This document shows positions 28,901 through 35,457 of a DNA stretch of 35,457 nt, piece after piece. The notes under the pieces were generated by a model. It worked only from the letters and a program-made list of their open reading frames with translations. It was not told where the DNA came from and made no database searches. The DNA lies in the NCBI GenBank assembly GCA_945833835.1, contig CAMAFR010000025.1:1-35457 (forward strand). Direction: 5' to 3'. Both the position numbers and the translations under genes were made by a program. How positions within the stretch are numbered: position 1 is the first letter of the stretch; each line of letters starts with the position of its first letter. Origin of the DNA: an uncultured Bacteroides sp. Its GTDB lineage: Bacteria > Bacteroidota > Bacteroidia > Bacteroidales > Bacteroidaceae.

Positions 28901-30378
28901 GGTACGGCCGCCGTAATGCGGCGGCAGAGCTCCAGCACTCTTTTCAGCACCGCCAGGTATTGCTGGTTGCGTTGGCGCCACCTGCTGCTCAGCCATCCGG
29001 ACACTCCTATCCATACCACACAGCCTGACAACAGCAATGCCAGCATCAGATTGAGTTGTCTGCCCTCTGCCTCCAACGCTGCAAAACGAAGCTCCAGCTC
29101 CTTATCCTGCCGTGTATAATCCAGCAAGTCCAGGTAGATGTTTCGGTTGTAGTCTGATTCGTTCTTTTTGCCCATTGCGGAATAGGTAAGACTGATTTGT
29201 TCGCGCAATCGGAGAATCCATTCGGGTACGGTGCAGATACCGTCTTTCTCAATCCACTTCATCTCAATGGATTCGCCGGTATCAGTCTCGAAGGTACGCA
29301 GACGGTGGGTGGTGTCGTTACAATGATAATAACGTTCGTGGTGAATATTGACGTACTCCAACGCCTCGGCAAGACAGGACAGTGCCATCTCCGGAGAGTG
29401 GACGGAATTGTAGTAGGCAGCCAATGTACGATAGGTGCCCGAAATCTGATACCAGTCCCCATATTGCTTGAAAAGAGACAGTGCCCTGCGCCCGAAAGCC
29501 AGCGGCAGACTGTCGGTCGGCAAACCTTCCACATTGACCAGACGCAGCAATCCCAACCGTCTTTCTTCCAGCCGTTTCCTTTTGCAGGTATCCGTCAGCA
29601 ACTCGGCCATTCCCTGCAAGGCATTGGCTTCAAAATAGGTATAACCGTTCCTTTTGGCTACCAGCAGACAGTTTGCCAGATGCAGGAATTCGCCTTCGGT
29701 CTCTTCATCGGGAGTGGGTGCCTCATACATGTCCCCCGACCCTACCATGTACTCGTAATACAGCCATTGGGCCGTATCGGCCGCCACCATATCCTGTGTC
29801 ACTGCATGGATGGCCCGCAGCGAGGCGTCATGCTGCTGCAAATAGTAATAATAGATGGCGGAAACAATGTAGAACTCCGACAGCGCATAATTGAGCCGCC
29901 TCACCGCATGTTCATCGGTGATCAGCGCTTCGTCTTCCTGAATACGTCTGATGCGCCGCATCGCATCATTGCGATAGTCATAAAATGCTTTGTTGCGCGA
30001 GGTACGTTGGCATATTTTCATGCGTCCCACGTCCGCCACCAGTCTTTCAATCTCGTTGTTACTGAGCCGCGCCGCCTGTTGATACAATCGTTCGGAACCC
30101 TCGAAATCCATTCGCATGAAAGCGTAGTAGGCCCGATTGTTCAGCGCTTCGGCCCGCAATTCCGGGAAATCCTCTGTCAACTCATAGGCCCGTCGGGCAG
30201 CCCGTGCCGAGACATTCAGGTCCTTGTATCGCCACCTGTACGACACCTCGTTCAACGAGTCTGCCTCATGCAACCGCACAGCTGCGGTGTGTCTTCCCCC
30301 GCAGGCAGTCATCAGCATCAACGGGACTGTAACCAATCCACCGCAACACACCGCCCAACATCTGCCTATCGCCTTCAT
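25966..30378 (-). CDS. Giant tandem sensor histidine kinase (two fused sensor-kinase modules)
   Basis: The 1470-residue protein (numbered from the ATG at 30378) contains two homologous modules. Module 1: lipobox LMTAC (C26), a TPR-like periplasmic region to about 430, a membrane helix at 442-465, a GAF-like region, and an HATPase domain with N747 (VENARKY), D775 (DNGPGLS) and GHGFGLMNC at 815. Its expected phospho-accepting His is replaced by K624 in TAKKACF. Module 2: a second hydrophobic segment with a lipobox-like ending (C882), a periplasmic helical region, a membrane helix at 1030-1053, a GAF-like region, and H1248 in STIKHETVYYP. Its ATP-binding motifs are degraded (NLMDEAM; no DxGxG). 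I recall DUF5112/DUF5113 labels on such Bacteroides proteins but cannot assign boundaries. The frame opens at 30435, but those codons lie in a terminator. Confidence 0.85.
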   Translation of the reverse strand: MKAIGRCWAVCCGGLVTVPLMLMTACGGRHTAAVRLHEADSLNEVSYRWRYKDLNVSARAARRAYELTEDFPELRAEALNNRAYYAFMRMDFEGSERLYQQAARLSNNEIERLVADVGRMKICQRTSRNKAFYDYRNDAMRRIRRIQEDEALITDEHAVRRLNYALSEFYIVSAIYYYYLQQHDASLRAIHAVTQDMVAADTAQWLYYEYMVGSGDMYEAPTPDEETEGEFLHLANCLLVAKRNGYTYFEANALQGMAELLTDTCKRKRLEERRLGLLRLVNVEGLPTDSLPLAFGRRALSLFKQYGDWYQISGTYRTLAAYYNSVHSPEMALSCLAEALEYVNIHHERYYHCNDTTHRLRTFETDTGESIEMKWIEKDGICTVPEWILRLREQISLTYSAMGKKNESDYNRNIYLDLLDYTRQDKELELRFAALEAEGRQLNLMLALLLSGCVVWIGVSGWLSSRWRQRNQQYLAVLKRVLELCRRITAAVPPQAHELEDIVAAIETELQKEFAQLFHTTAVRILLAAEEEPSANKGAKRPVKFPLVPPGQETPVAEVALYLSAPLSKEVLPLLRLVIPYVAWTVQNGGNLVSLDDECRKLEKERYIHAQHLADNKCANTAKKACFSIVTGILPYIDRVANEVHKLKAADYARQPEVRKGKYAYIRELIDKINEYNDILALWIKMRQGALSLNIENFELEELFRIIAKGKRSFEQKCLTLKVDETAAIVKADKALTLFMINTLVENARKYTQAGGTIALTADETAHYVEIAVTDNGPGLSETDVRHILEEKVYQPETIGWSTAPDVEQLRKQKGHGFGLMNCKGIIEKYRKTNAVFDVCRFFIESVPGQGSRFCFRLPKGVRRLLLAVGVWTAVGAGGASCTADHQSSAPTVATASDDSLLAQANRHANQVYFCNVNARFQEALVHADSVLQCLNRHYVRYSGKDSPQLALMGDTAAAEQTWLEQEFDTDYYILLDVRNEVAVAALALNDFPLYTYNNAAYVTLYRLISRDRNLQQYCEQMQHSATNKMIGLSLLGLLLAGGLAGYYILYFRHRLHYRMNMEQVFAINRALFAATKPADTGAAVLTRQWVDRLFAELNELLPLADMALAVCEEESHRLHYTFVRENSDQDTLRELMALYQDRAKAVWNKEQTWSFLPLWVEAGGERHCTGVLALKLAQALPHEEDLLLAELAAGYLAVVLYNAVVRVRSKQYDIELAQDETCRIAYEENLLHVQNMVLDNCLSTIKHETVYYPNRIRRIVELLDREGALSADEEQQQLQTMEELVHYYKGIFGLLSSCAARQLDEVTFRRNEVEVGTLLETAGRYWKKRQGKLPFTAELEVQPAVGWKVSADRTLVDYLLRNLMDEAMLHRQSGRLCLKAIAQPDGFVRFDFMDFRRSPSQEALNQLFYPDRQRMGTDAGQGLSGTEYLVCKQIVRDHDEYAGRRGCRINATALPGGGFTVWWTLPMRY

Positions 30379-30392
30379 ACCCCGCTGTTTTA

Positions 30393-30432
30393 CAAAAAGA
30401 AAGGGATGTATCTTTGAAAACCACATCCCCTT
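30393..30432 (-). terminator. Terminator of the histone-like gene
   Basis: On the minus strand AAGGGGATGT pairs with ACATCCCTT (one bulged base) around a 13-base loop, followed by TTCTTTTTG. It ends the small gene at 30453-30629. It also lies just before the sensor-kinase ATG at 30378, so readthrough may feed that operon. Confidence 0.7.
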
Positions 30433-30452
30433 CAATTTCTAAAGAATAGAAT

Positions 30453-30629
30453 TTATTTCTTTGCTTCTTCCAAAGAGACCTTTCTAAACTCCTTCAATAA
30501 CTTTTCAAGATCCAAAGAAGCCTTACGCGCCCGCGTACCAGCTGTCTTGTTTCCCTTGGCGGCTTGGAGTTCAGCATCGGCGAACAACGCTGCGCTTAAC
30601 TCCTTCATCTTTTCAATCAGTTCATTCAT
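30453..30629 (-). CDS. Histone H1-like protein, Hc1 family
   Basis: This 58-residue basic protein begins MNELIEKMKELSAALFADAE and continues with the basic core GNKTAGTRARKASLDLEKLL. It matches the Hc1/histone-H1-like proteins of Bacteroidales, small DNA-associated proteins thought to take part in nucleoid organisation. It is mostly helical and Lys/Arg-rich in the second half. The gene is short but clean: ATG at 30629, TAA at 30455-30453, an AT-rich leader, and a rho-independent terminator immediately after it. It stands between the glycogen cluster and the sensor kinase, with terminators on both sides, so it is probably its own unit. Confidence 0.88.
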   Translation of the reverse strand: MNELIEKMKELSAALFADAELQAAKGNKTAGTRARKASLDLEKLLKEFRKVSLEEAKK

Positions 30630-30731
30630 AATAATGCAGATAAATCAAATTATAGATTCAAAGTAAATAGAAATCGCTTAATAAACCGTCGGTGGCACTG
30701 CTTTTTTTGCAAAATTTAATATTATAGTGTC

Positions 30732-30769
30732 AAAAAAGCCGCAGAAAAGGAAAATTCTGCGGCTTTTTT
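30732..30769. terminator. Terminator of the glycogen cluster
   Basis: AAAAAAGCCGCAGAA (30732-30746) and TTCTGCGGCTTTTTT (30755-30769) form a perfect 15-base stem around an 8-base loop, ending in a T-run on either strand. It lies 34 bases beyond the stop of the GH57-like gene. Confidence 0.92.
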
Positions 30770-30803
30770 GGTTTATGTTACCTCAAAGGATGCTATACAT
30801 TCA

Positions 30804-32171
30804 TCAGTTTTCGGCCTTTTTGGTGGTTTTCTTAGCGGCTGTCTTTCTGGTCGATGTCTTTTTCGGAGCTGCGGCTTCCGATTTCTTCAGCTCTTCGCGC
30901 AGTCTGGCCACTTCATTGTTCAACTCAACCAATTCTTCACCCTGGTTCTTGATGGTCGTCAGCAATGAACTCAGTTCTTCGTTGTCCATATCCACCGGAT
31001 ACAAGGAGTTCACACGGCTGATGAAATCGCCTACGATATTCATGTAGTTCGTGAATGCATCATAAGGAGAATCATAGATACCACGGTTCAAGCCCACACC
31101 GGTTTCCTTGGTAGTCATGAAACGGAAGTTATTGCTGGCCTGCAGATAATCCCAATCCTGCTTGATGCGGCGGTCTGTACAAATACGTACACGGTCGGCC
31201 ACACTATACAGCTTGTGGAACGCCTCACGCTGCATCAGGTTACCCAACCAGCAGCTGGTATCTCTTTCTTCGTCCACCCATGACATCGGATACGGCACGT
31301 CCACCTGATCCACTGATTTCAGTTTCGTCACGATTTCGGTCGGTGTAGAGAAAGTGATGCCCTTTTCCTTGGCGCAAGCAGGCAGTGCTTTCAGGAATTC
31401 CAGGATATTGGATGACAACGGCTGTGCCATACCCAGTGCCGACAATTCCATGAAGATGTTGATGACCTGTTCTTCCTTCGGTGTAGAGTCAATCCAGTTG
31501 ATATATTTGTCTGCCAACAACGGGTATTCACTCCATTCAGAGTTAGAGAAGCGGAGGCTGATGTCATCAGACAACTTGAAGTCACGCAACAAAAGCTTCA
31601 GGTCGGGATTGTAAGCACAGTGATATACATAGTGCGGGCTCTTCCATCCTAAAACGTGCTTTGCACCTTCTGTCAGCATTCCCTTGAAACCCATATCTGC
31701 TACGATACCGCCGATTTCATTGTCGTATATCAAGCTGGAGTTGCGGAACACCTGCGAAGTCTGTCCGAATACCTGTTTGATTTTCTGAACCATGCGCTGT
31801 ACTTCTTCGCGGAAGCATTCTTCGTTGGCCAACGAAGACAGACCGTGAGAATACGGTTCGGCCAAGAATTCCACGCAGCCGGTTTCATTCAGTTCGTGCA
31901 GCAATTCTACCACTCTCGGTGCATGGATTTCCAGCTGCTCCAGTCCTACACCCGACAGTGAGACGGCAATCTTGAAGGCACCCTTATTGTCTTTTGCCAT
32001 CTGAATCAGCGTTGTCAAGGCGGGGATGTAACTACGTTCCGCTATTTCAGTGATGCTACGGTCGTTTTCATAATCATCATAATAATAGTGGTCACGGCCT
32101 ATGTCGAAACAACGATAGCGTTTCAAATGAATAATTTGATGTATCTCAAAATAAAGACAGATTGTTTTCAT
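30804..32171 (-). CDS. GH57 alpha-amylase-like protein, probably catalytically inactive
   Basis: The 455-residue protein is clearly of glycoside hydrolase family 57 in fold: EIHQI near the start (region 1), the FLAEPYSHGL stretch, FRNSSLIYDNEIGGIVADMG (region 3) and VINIFMELSALGMAQP (region 4). By eye, the nucleophile Glu of region 3 is S146 and the acid/base Asp of region 4 is E242, with region 4's usual DYETFG read as ELSALG. Databases may call it alpha-amylase, but activity is doubtful. GH57 alpha-amylase-like homologues with replaced catalytic residues have, as I recall, been described from Bacteroides. The C-terminus has a coiled-coil-like stretch (about 400-430) and a Lys/Thr/Ala tail. 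It is the last gene of the cluster, 16 bases after the glycosyltransferase. Confidence 0.85.
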   Translation of the reverse strand: MKTICLYFEIHQIIHLKRYRCFDIGRDHYYYDDYENDRSITEIAERSYIPALTTLIQMAKDNKGAFKIAVSLSGVGLEQLEIHAPRVVELLHELNETGCVEFLAEPYSHGLSSLANEECFREEVQRMVQKIKQVFGQTSQVFRNSSLIYDNEIGGIVADMGFKGMLTEGAKHVLGWKSPHYVYHCAYNPDLKLLLRDFKLSDDISLRFSNSEWSEYPLLADKYINWIDSTPKEEQVINIFMELSALGMAQPLSSNILEFLKALPACAKEKGITFSTPTEIVTKLKSVDQVDVPYPMSWVDEERDTSCWLGNLMQREAFHKLYSVADRVRICTDRRIKQDWDYLQASNNFRFMTTKETGVGLNRGIYDSPYDAFTNYMNIVGDFISRVNSLYPVDMDNEELSSLLTTIKNQGEELVELNNEVARLREELKKSEAAAPKKTSTRKTAAKKTTKKAEN

Positions 32172-32187
32172 ATCTAATTAGTGTTTT

Positions 32188-33453
32188 TTATTTACCATAG
32201 TTTTTTATTACATCCTCATAAAGGGCACGGATGCGCAGCCCGACTTTTTCCCATGTAATTCCATCGACCTCCTTCTTGCCTTCTTCCTGGAGATACTGGA
32301 AGAGTGCCTGATTGGTACAGATGGAGTAAATGGCGTCAGCCATTGCGTTGATATCCCAATAGTCGGTCTTGATGACCTTTTTAAGGATTTCGCCGCAACC
32401 GGACTGCTTGGAAATGATGGAAGGCGTACCACACTGCATGGCCTCCAACGGAGCGATACCAAACGGTTCGGAAACAGAAGGCATGACAAAGACATCACTG
32501 TTCTTATAGGCTTCATATACCTGGCGTCCGCGCTGGAATCCCGGGAAGTGGAAACGGTCTGCAATACCGCGGGCAGCGGCCAGCTCAATCATGGCATTCA
32601 GCATATCGCCCGAACCGGCCATCACGAAACGGATGTTGCGGGTACGTTTCAATACGAGAGCGGCAGCTTCGACGAAATATTCGGGACCTTTTTGCATGGT
32701 GATACGTCCGAGGAAGGTGACAATCTTTTCTTTCGGATGTTCCACACGGGGGATGTCCTGTAAATCCTGAGAAAGAGGATATACGGCATTGTGCATGGCA
32801 AAACACTTGCGTGGATCCTGATGGTATTCACGGATGACGGTCTGACGGGTCAGCTCGGACACACACATGATGCAGTCTGCGTGATCCATACCATCTTTCT
32901 CCATCGCATAGACGGTGGGGTTCACCTTACCGCGGGAACGGTCGAAGTCAGTGGCATGTACATGGATGCACAAGGGTTTTCCGCTGACCATCTTGGCGTG
33001 CACGCCGGCCGGATATGTCAACCAGTCGTGGGCATGGATAATGTCGAACTCCTGCGAGCGGGCAATCACACCTGCTATGATGGAGAAGTTGTTGATTTCA
33101 TCGTGCAGATTCTTCGGATAGCCGCCGGCAAACTCCATACATCCCAAGTCGTTGACATGCATATAAGAGAAATCTGCATAGATATGGTCACGATAGGCAT
33201 AATACTGTTCGGGCGTCATGGTCGTCAAGCGGGACTTCAGATAGTCATAATCCACATCACGCCATACAATAGGCACCTGGTTCATGCCCACGATATTCAA
33301 GAATCCTTCTTCTTGTCCGCAGGGTTTCGGCAGACAGAAGGTTGTTTCCACGTCACCTTGCACGCTCAAACCTTTGGTAATACCATAAGAAGCGACAGCA
33401 AGACCACCATATATTTTGGGAGGAAATTCCCATCCAAACATCAATACTTTCAT
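32188..33453 (-). CDS. Glycogen synthase-type glycosyltransferase (GT-B fold)
   Basis: This is a predicted cytoplasmic glucosyltransferase for glycogen. The 421-residue protein starts MKVLMFGWEFPPKIYGGLA, where the K-I-Y-GGL element corresponds to the donor-binding loop of glycogen/starch synthases. It has IIHAHDWLTYPAG, FLGRITMQKGPEYFVEAA and the EX7E motif in SEPFGIAPLEAMQCG, typical of GT-B retaining transferases. Length and the E-X7-E motif fit GT4/GT3-5-like glycogen synthases of Bacteroides rather than the larger E. coli GlgA. The donor (UDP- or ADP-glucose) cannot be told by eye. It starts 14 bases after the debranching enzyme gene. Confidence 0.88.
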   Translation of the reverse strand: MKVLMFGWEFPPKIYGGLAVASYGITKGLSVQGDVETTFCLPKPCGQEEGFLNIVGMNQVPIVWRDVDYDYLKSRLTTMTPEQYYAYRDHIYADFSYMHVNDLGCMEFAGGYPKNLHDEINNFSIIAGVIARSQEFDIIHAHDWLTYPAGVHAKMVSGKPLCIHVHATDFDRSRGKVNPTVYAMEKDGMDHADCIMCVSELTRQTVIREYHQDPRKCFAMHNAVYPLSQDLQDIPRVEHPKEKIVTFLGRITMQKGPEYFVEAAALVLKRTRNIRFVMAGSGDMLNAMIELAAARGIADRFHFPGFQRGRQVYEAYKNSDVFVMPSVSEPFGIAPLEAMQCGTPSIISKQSGCGEILKKVIKTDYWDINAMADAIYSICTNQALFQYLQEEGKKEVDGITWEKVGLRIRALYEDVIKNYGK

Positions 33454-33467
33454 ACAGGCTCCTCCTT

Positions 33468-35411
33468 TTAATAATCGTATTTACTCAACATATATAATAC
33501 TCGCAATATTTCAGCCACGTTCATGGCGAAGGATACGGCGCCACGTCCTTTGAACGGAGGATTGCCGTCAAACAATTCAGGAATAGAACCGACACAATGT
33601 GAAGTCATCTCGTCTTCGTAGCCAATCAGCTGACGTTCGATAAAGCCCAACGCACTGTTGCGATAGATGCGCAGGTAAGCCTCGAAGTAGAATCCTGCCA
33701 GCCACGGCCATGCGGTACCCTGATGGTAAGCATAGTCACGCTGCGTCTGCGGACCTACGTAGTTAGGGTTGTAGCCACCGCTCTTCGGGCTGAGTGAGCG
33801 GATGCCCTTCGGAGTCAGCAATTCTCTGGTCACAATGTCGACCACTCCCTTCTTCTGTTTCGTATCGAGCGGAGAATAGTCGAACGCTGCGGCGAAAATC
33901 ATGTTCGGACGCACACTCCAGTCCATCATATAGCCGTCTACATAATCCAACAGATAGCCGTATTCGTTCAAGAAGACTTTCACGAACGATTCTTTGGCCT
34001 TTTCGGCAACCTCTTTGAGGCGTGCGGTCAGTTCGGCGTTTTCTCCGTCCTCTTCCAACAATTCGGCCACAAAGAGCAGTGCGTTGTACCACAAAGCGTT
34101 GAATTCTACGATATAGCCGCTACGCGGAATCACCAGACGACCGTTGGCCGTAGAGTTCATCCATGTGATGGCCCGGCTATGGCCTTCGGCATATACCAGA
34201 CCGTTATCATGCACCTGCAAGTTCGGATGCTGTCCCTCTACGAGGTACGTCATGATATCCGTCAGCAGTTTGCCATAGTTTTCCTTTGCGTCCTCACGAG
34301 ACACCATCTTGGCATATTGCTGAATGGTCCATACGGCCCACATCAGCACATCAGGATGTTCAATCTCCGTCATTTTGAGTGCCGTCTCTTCTCCGTTCAT
34401 AAAGGCGTAGATAGCTTTGGTAGCGGTGTCCATCACCTCTTCAAACTTTTCCACTTCGTCATTGGCCAGCATCAGACCCGGCAAGGAAATGAACGTATCA
34501 CGGGCACGGCACTTGAACCACGGATAGCCAGCCAGCACGTACGACTCGTCATCCTGCTTGTTCAAGAACTGGTGGGCGGCATTGATCAAACAGTGCTTGA
34601 AATTGTCGCGCGGAGTACGTTCTTCCACCTCGTCAGCAAACAGCTCGTTCAGTGATGCGGTGTCGATGTCTGCCACACCTCCCGAGAACACAATCGATTC
34701 TCCCGGCTTGATTTCCATCTCGAAATAACCGGGAACGTACAGATCTTCGTTGAAGTCATAGCCACGTTCCTGTTCTTTCGGGTATTCAAAGCCACGATAC
34801 CAGTCGGGAGCGAAAACGAACTCGTTTTCCTTGCTGAACTGCATGTACAATTCGGGGTATCCGGGATACATGCAGGTCTTGATGCCGTTCTGCACCACGT
34901 CATAGTGACGGTTGGCCTGCGCATTCTCATGCGTGTACTGCCGCACACTTCTGAACGCCAAGAACGGACGCAGACGAAGCGTCGTCTTGGAGTGGGCCGC
35001 CATCAACGTGTAACGAATCAAGATACGGTTTTCATAATGTACGAATACACTCTCCTTCTTCAGGATGACACCGCCTACTCTATAAATGGTAGTAGGCACT
35101 TTTTCACACTCAAACTCACGAATATATTTATGACCGCGAGGACTGAAATTATCACCATGATATTTATGCAGTCCCAAATTAAACTCTGCTCCGTGCTGTA
35201 TGACTGTTTCATCCAAAGAGGATAGCATCACATGGTTGTCGTCGTCCAGTTCAGGAACCGGAATCACCAACAATCCATGGTATTTGCGAGTATTACAATC
35301 TACAATCGTAGAGCAATGGTACGCGCCTGAACGATTGGTTCGAAGTATCTCACGCGGGAGGGCTTCTTCCAGGTTCGTCATCAGCGTTTTGTCAAATCGT
35401 AAATAACTCAT
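33468..35411 (-). CDS. Amylo-alpha-1,6-glucosidase (glycogen debranching enzyme)
   Basis: This enzyme is expected to remove alpha-1,6 branches from glycogen. The 647-residue protein has the N-terminal domain of archaeal/bacterial-type debranching enzymes (NRSGAYHCSTIVDCNTRKYHGLLV) and the catalytic (alpha/alpha)6 barrel of the GDE_C type. The barrel carries AGYPWFKCRARDTFISLPGL, TWMNSTANGR, NALWYNALLFVAE, LDYVDGYMMDWSVRPNMIFA and YHQGTAWPWLAGFY. It is the first gene of the cluster; the glycosyltransferase follows with a 14-base gap. Only 46 bases upstream of the ATG are in the window and they show no TAnnTTTG box, so the promoter may be outside. Confidence 0.93.
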   Translation of the reverse strand: MSYLRFDKTLMTNLEEALPREILRTNRSGAYHCSTIVDCNTRKYHGLLVIPVPELDDDNHVMLSSLDETVIQHGAEFNLGLHKYHGDNFSPRGHKYIREFECEKVPTTIYRVGGVILKKESVFVHYENRILIRYTLMAAHSKTTLRLRPFLAFRSVRQYTHENAQANRHYDVVQNGIKTCMYPGYPELYMQFSKENEFVFAPDWYRGFEYPKEQERGYDFNEDLYVPGYFEMEIKPGESIVFSGGVADIDTASLNELFADEVEERTPRDNFKHCLINAAHQFLNKQDDESYVLAGYPWFKCRARDTFISLPGLMLANDEVEKFEEVMDTATKAIYAFMNGEETALKMTEIEHPDVLMWAVWTIQQYAKMVSREDAKENYGKLLTDIMTYLVEGQHPNLQVHDNGLVYAEGHSRAITWMNSTANGRLVIPRSGYIVEFNALWYNALLFVAELLEEDGENAELTARLKEVAEKAKESFVKVFLNEYGYLLDYVDGYMMDWSVRPNMIFAAAFDYSPLDTKQKKGVVDIVTRELLTPKGIRSLSPKSGGYNPNYVGPQTQRDYAYHQGTAWPWLAGFYFEAYLRIYRNSALGFIERQLIGYEDEMTSHCVGSIPELFDGNPPFKGRGAVSFAMNVAEILRVLYMLSKYDY

Positions 35412-35457
35412 AGCTGTTATATTAAGGTTATAATGAATAATTCTATAATTTTACAAT

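Noticed and set aside
30409..30416. TATCTTTG on the plus strand, like a -7 box
   Set aside because: It lies in the loop of the histone-gene terminator and no plus-strand gene follows.
29197..30417. 406-codon plus-strand open frame
   Set aside because: Fully antisense to the sensor kinase gene, which has clear domains; the translated product shows no family features.
32791..33471. 226-codon plus-strand open frame
   Set aside because: Antisense to the glycosyltransferase gene, whose motifs are intact.

Overview
The window looks like a chromosomal core segment from a Bacteroidales bacterium, most likely Bacteroides or Phocaeicola. Nearly every gene matches a Bacteroides-type homologue. Several upstream regions carry the Bacteroidota -7 box TAnnTTTG, in one case with a TTTG -33 box at a 20-base spacing. 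There is a Bacteroidales Hc1-type histone-like gene, a DUF3078 protein, a Bacteroidota-type YidC and a three-gene Bacteroides glycogen cluster. I saw no rRNA, tRNA, CRISPR array, transposase or integrase.

Layout. Positions 1-6350: dapA and ligA (minus), trmD (plus), then pyrK-pyrD (minus), which faces trmD across a two-way terminator, then a small XRE regulator. Positions 6345-7259 form the only long non-coding stretch; it is very AT-rich and holds palindromes related to the regulator's promoter region. Positions 7365-9692: a class A penicillin-binding protein. Positions 9846-14655 (plus): pyrB-pyrI, a flavin reductase-like protein overlapping a small outer-membrane barrel, glyA and an OmpA-type lipoprotein. 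Positions 14850-17086 (minus): a TRIC/UPF0126 membrane protein and a DUF3078 protein. Positions 17323-23243 (plus): pyrG, yidC and an S9 peptidase. Positions 23345-30378 (minus): a TlpA-like lipoprotein, then an apparent signalling operon made of a 1470-residue double sensor kinase, a response regulator and a short AbgT-like membrane protein. Positions 30453-35411 (minus): a histone-like gene and the cluster debranching enzyme - glycogen synthase-type glycosyltransferase - GH57-like protein.

How the genes work together. Five pyrimidine genes (pyrK, pyrD, pyrB, pyrI, pyrG) lie within about 15 kb in three separate transcription units. Cell-envelope functions recur: DapA, PBP1A, YidC, OmpA lipoprotein and two predicted outer-membrane barrels. 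The last three genes should act on glycogen or another alpha-glucan.

Most interesting points. (1) The giant sensor kinase is two homologous sensor-kinase modules fused in frame. The first keeps the ATP-binding motifs but has Lys where the phospho-accepting His should be; the second keeps His-Glu but has lost its ATP-binding motifs. (2) The GH57 protein of the glycogen cluster appears to have lost both catalytic residues and ends in a histone-like Lys-rich tail. (3) Several long hairpins are not fully explained by simple terminators.
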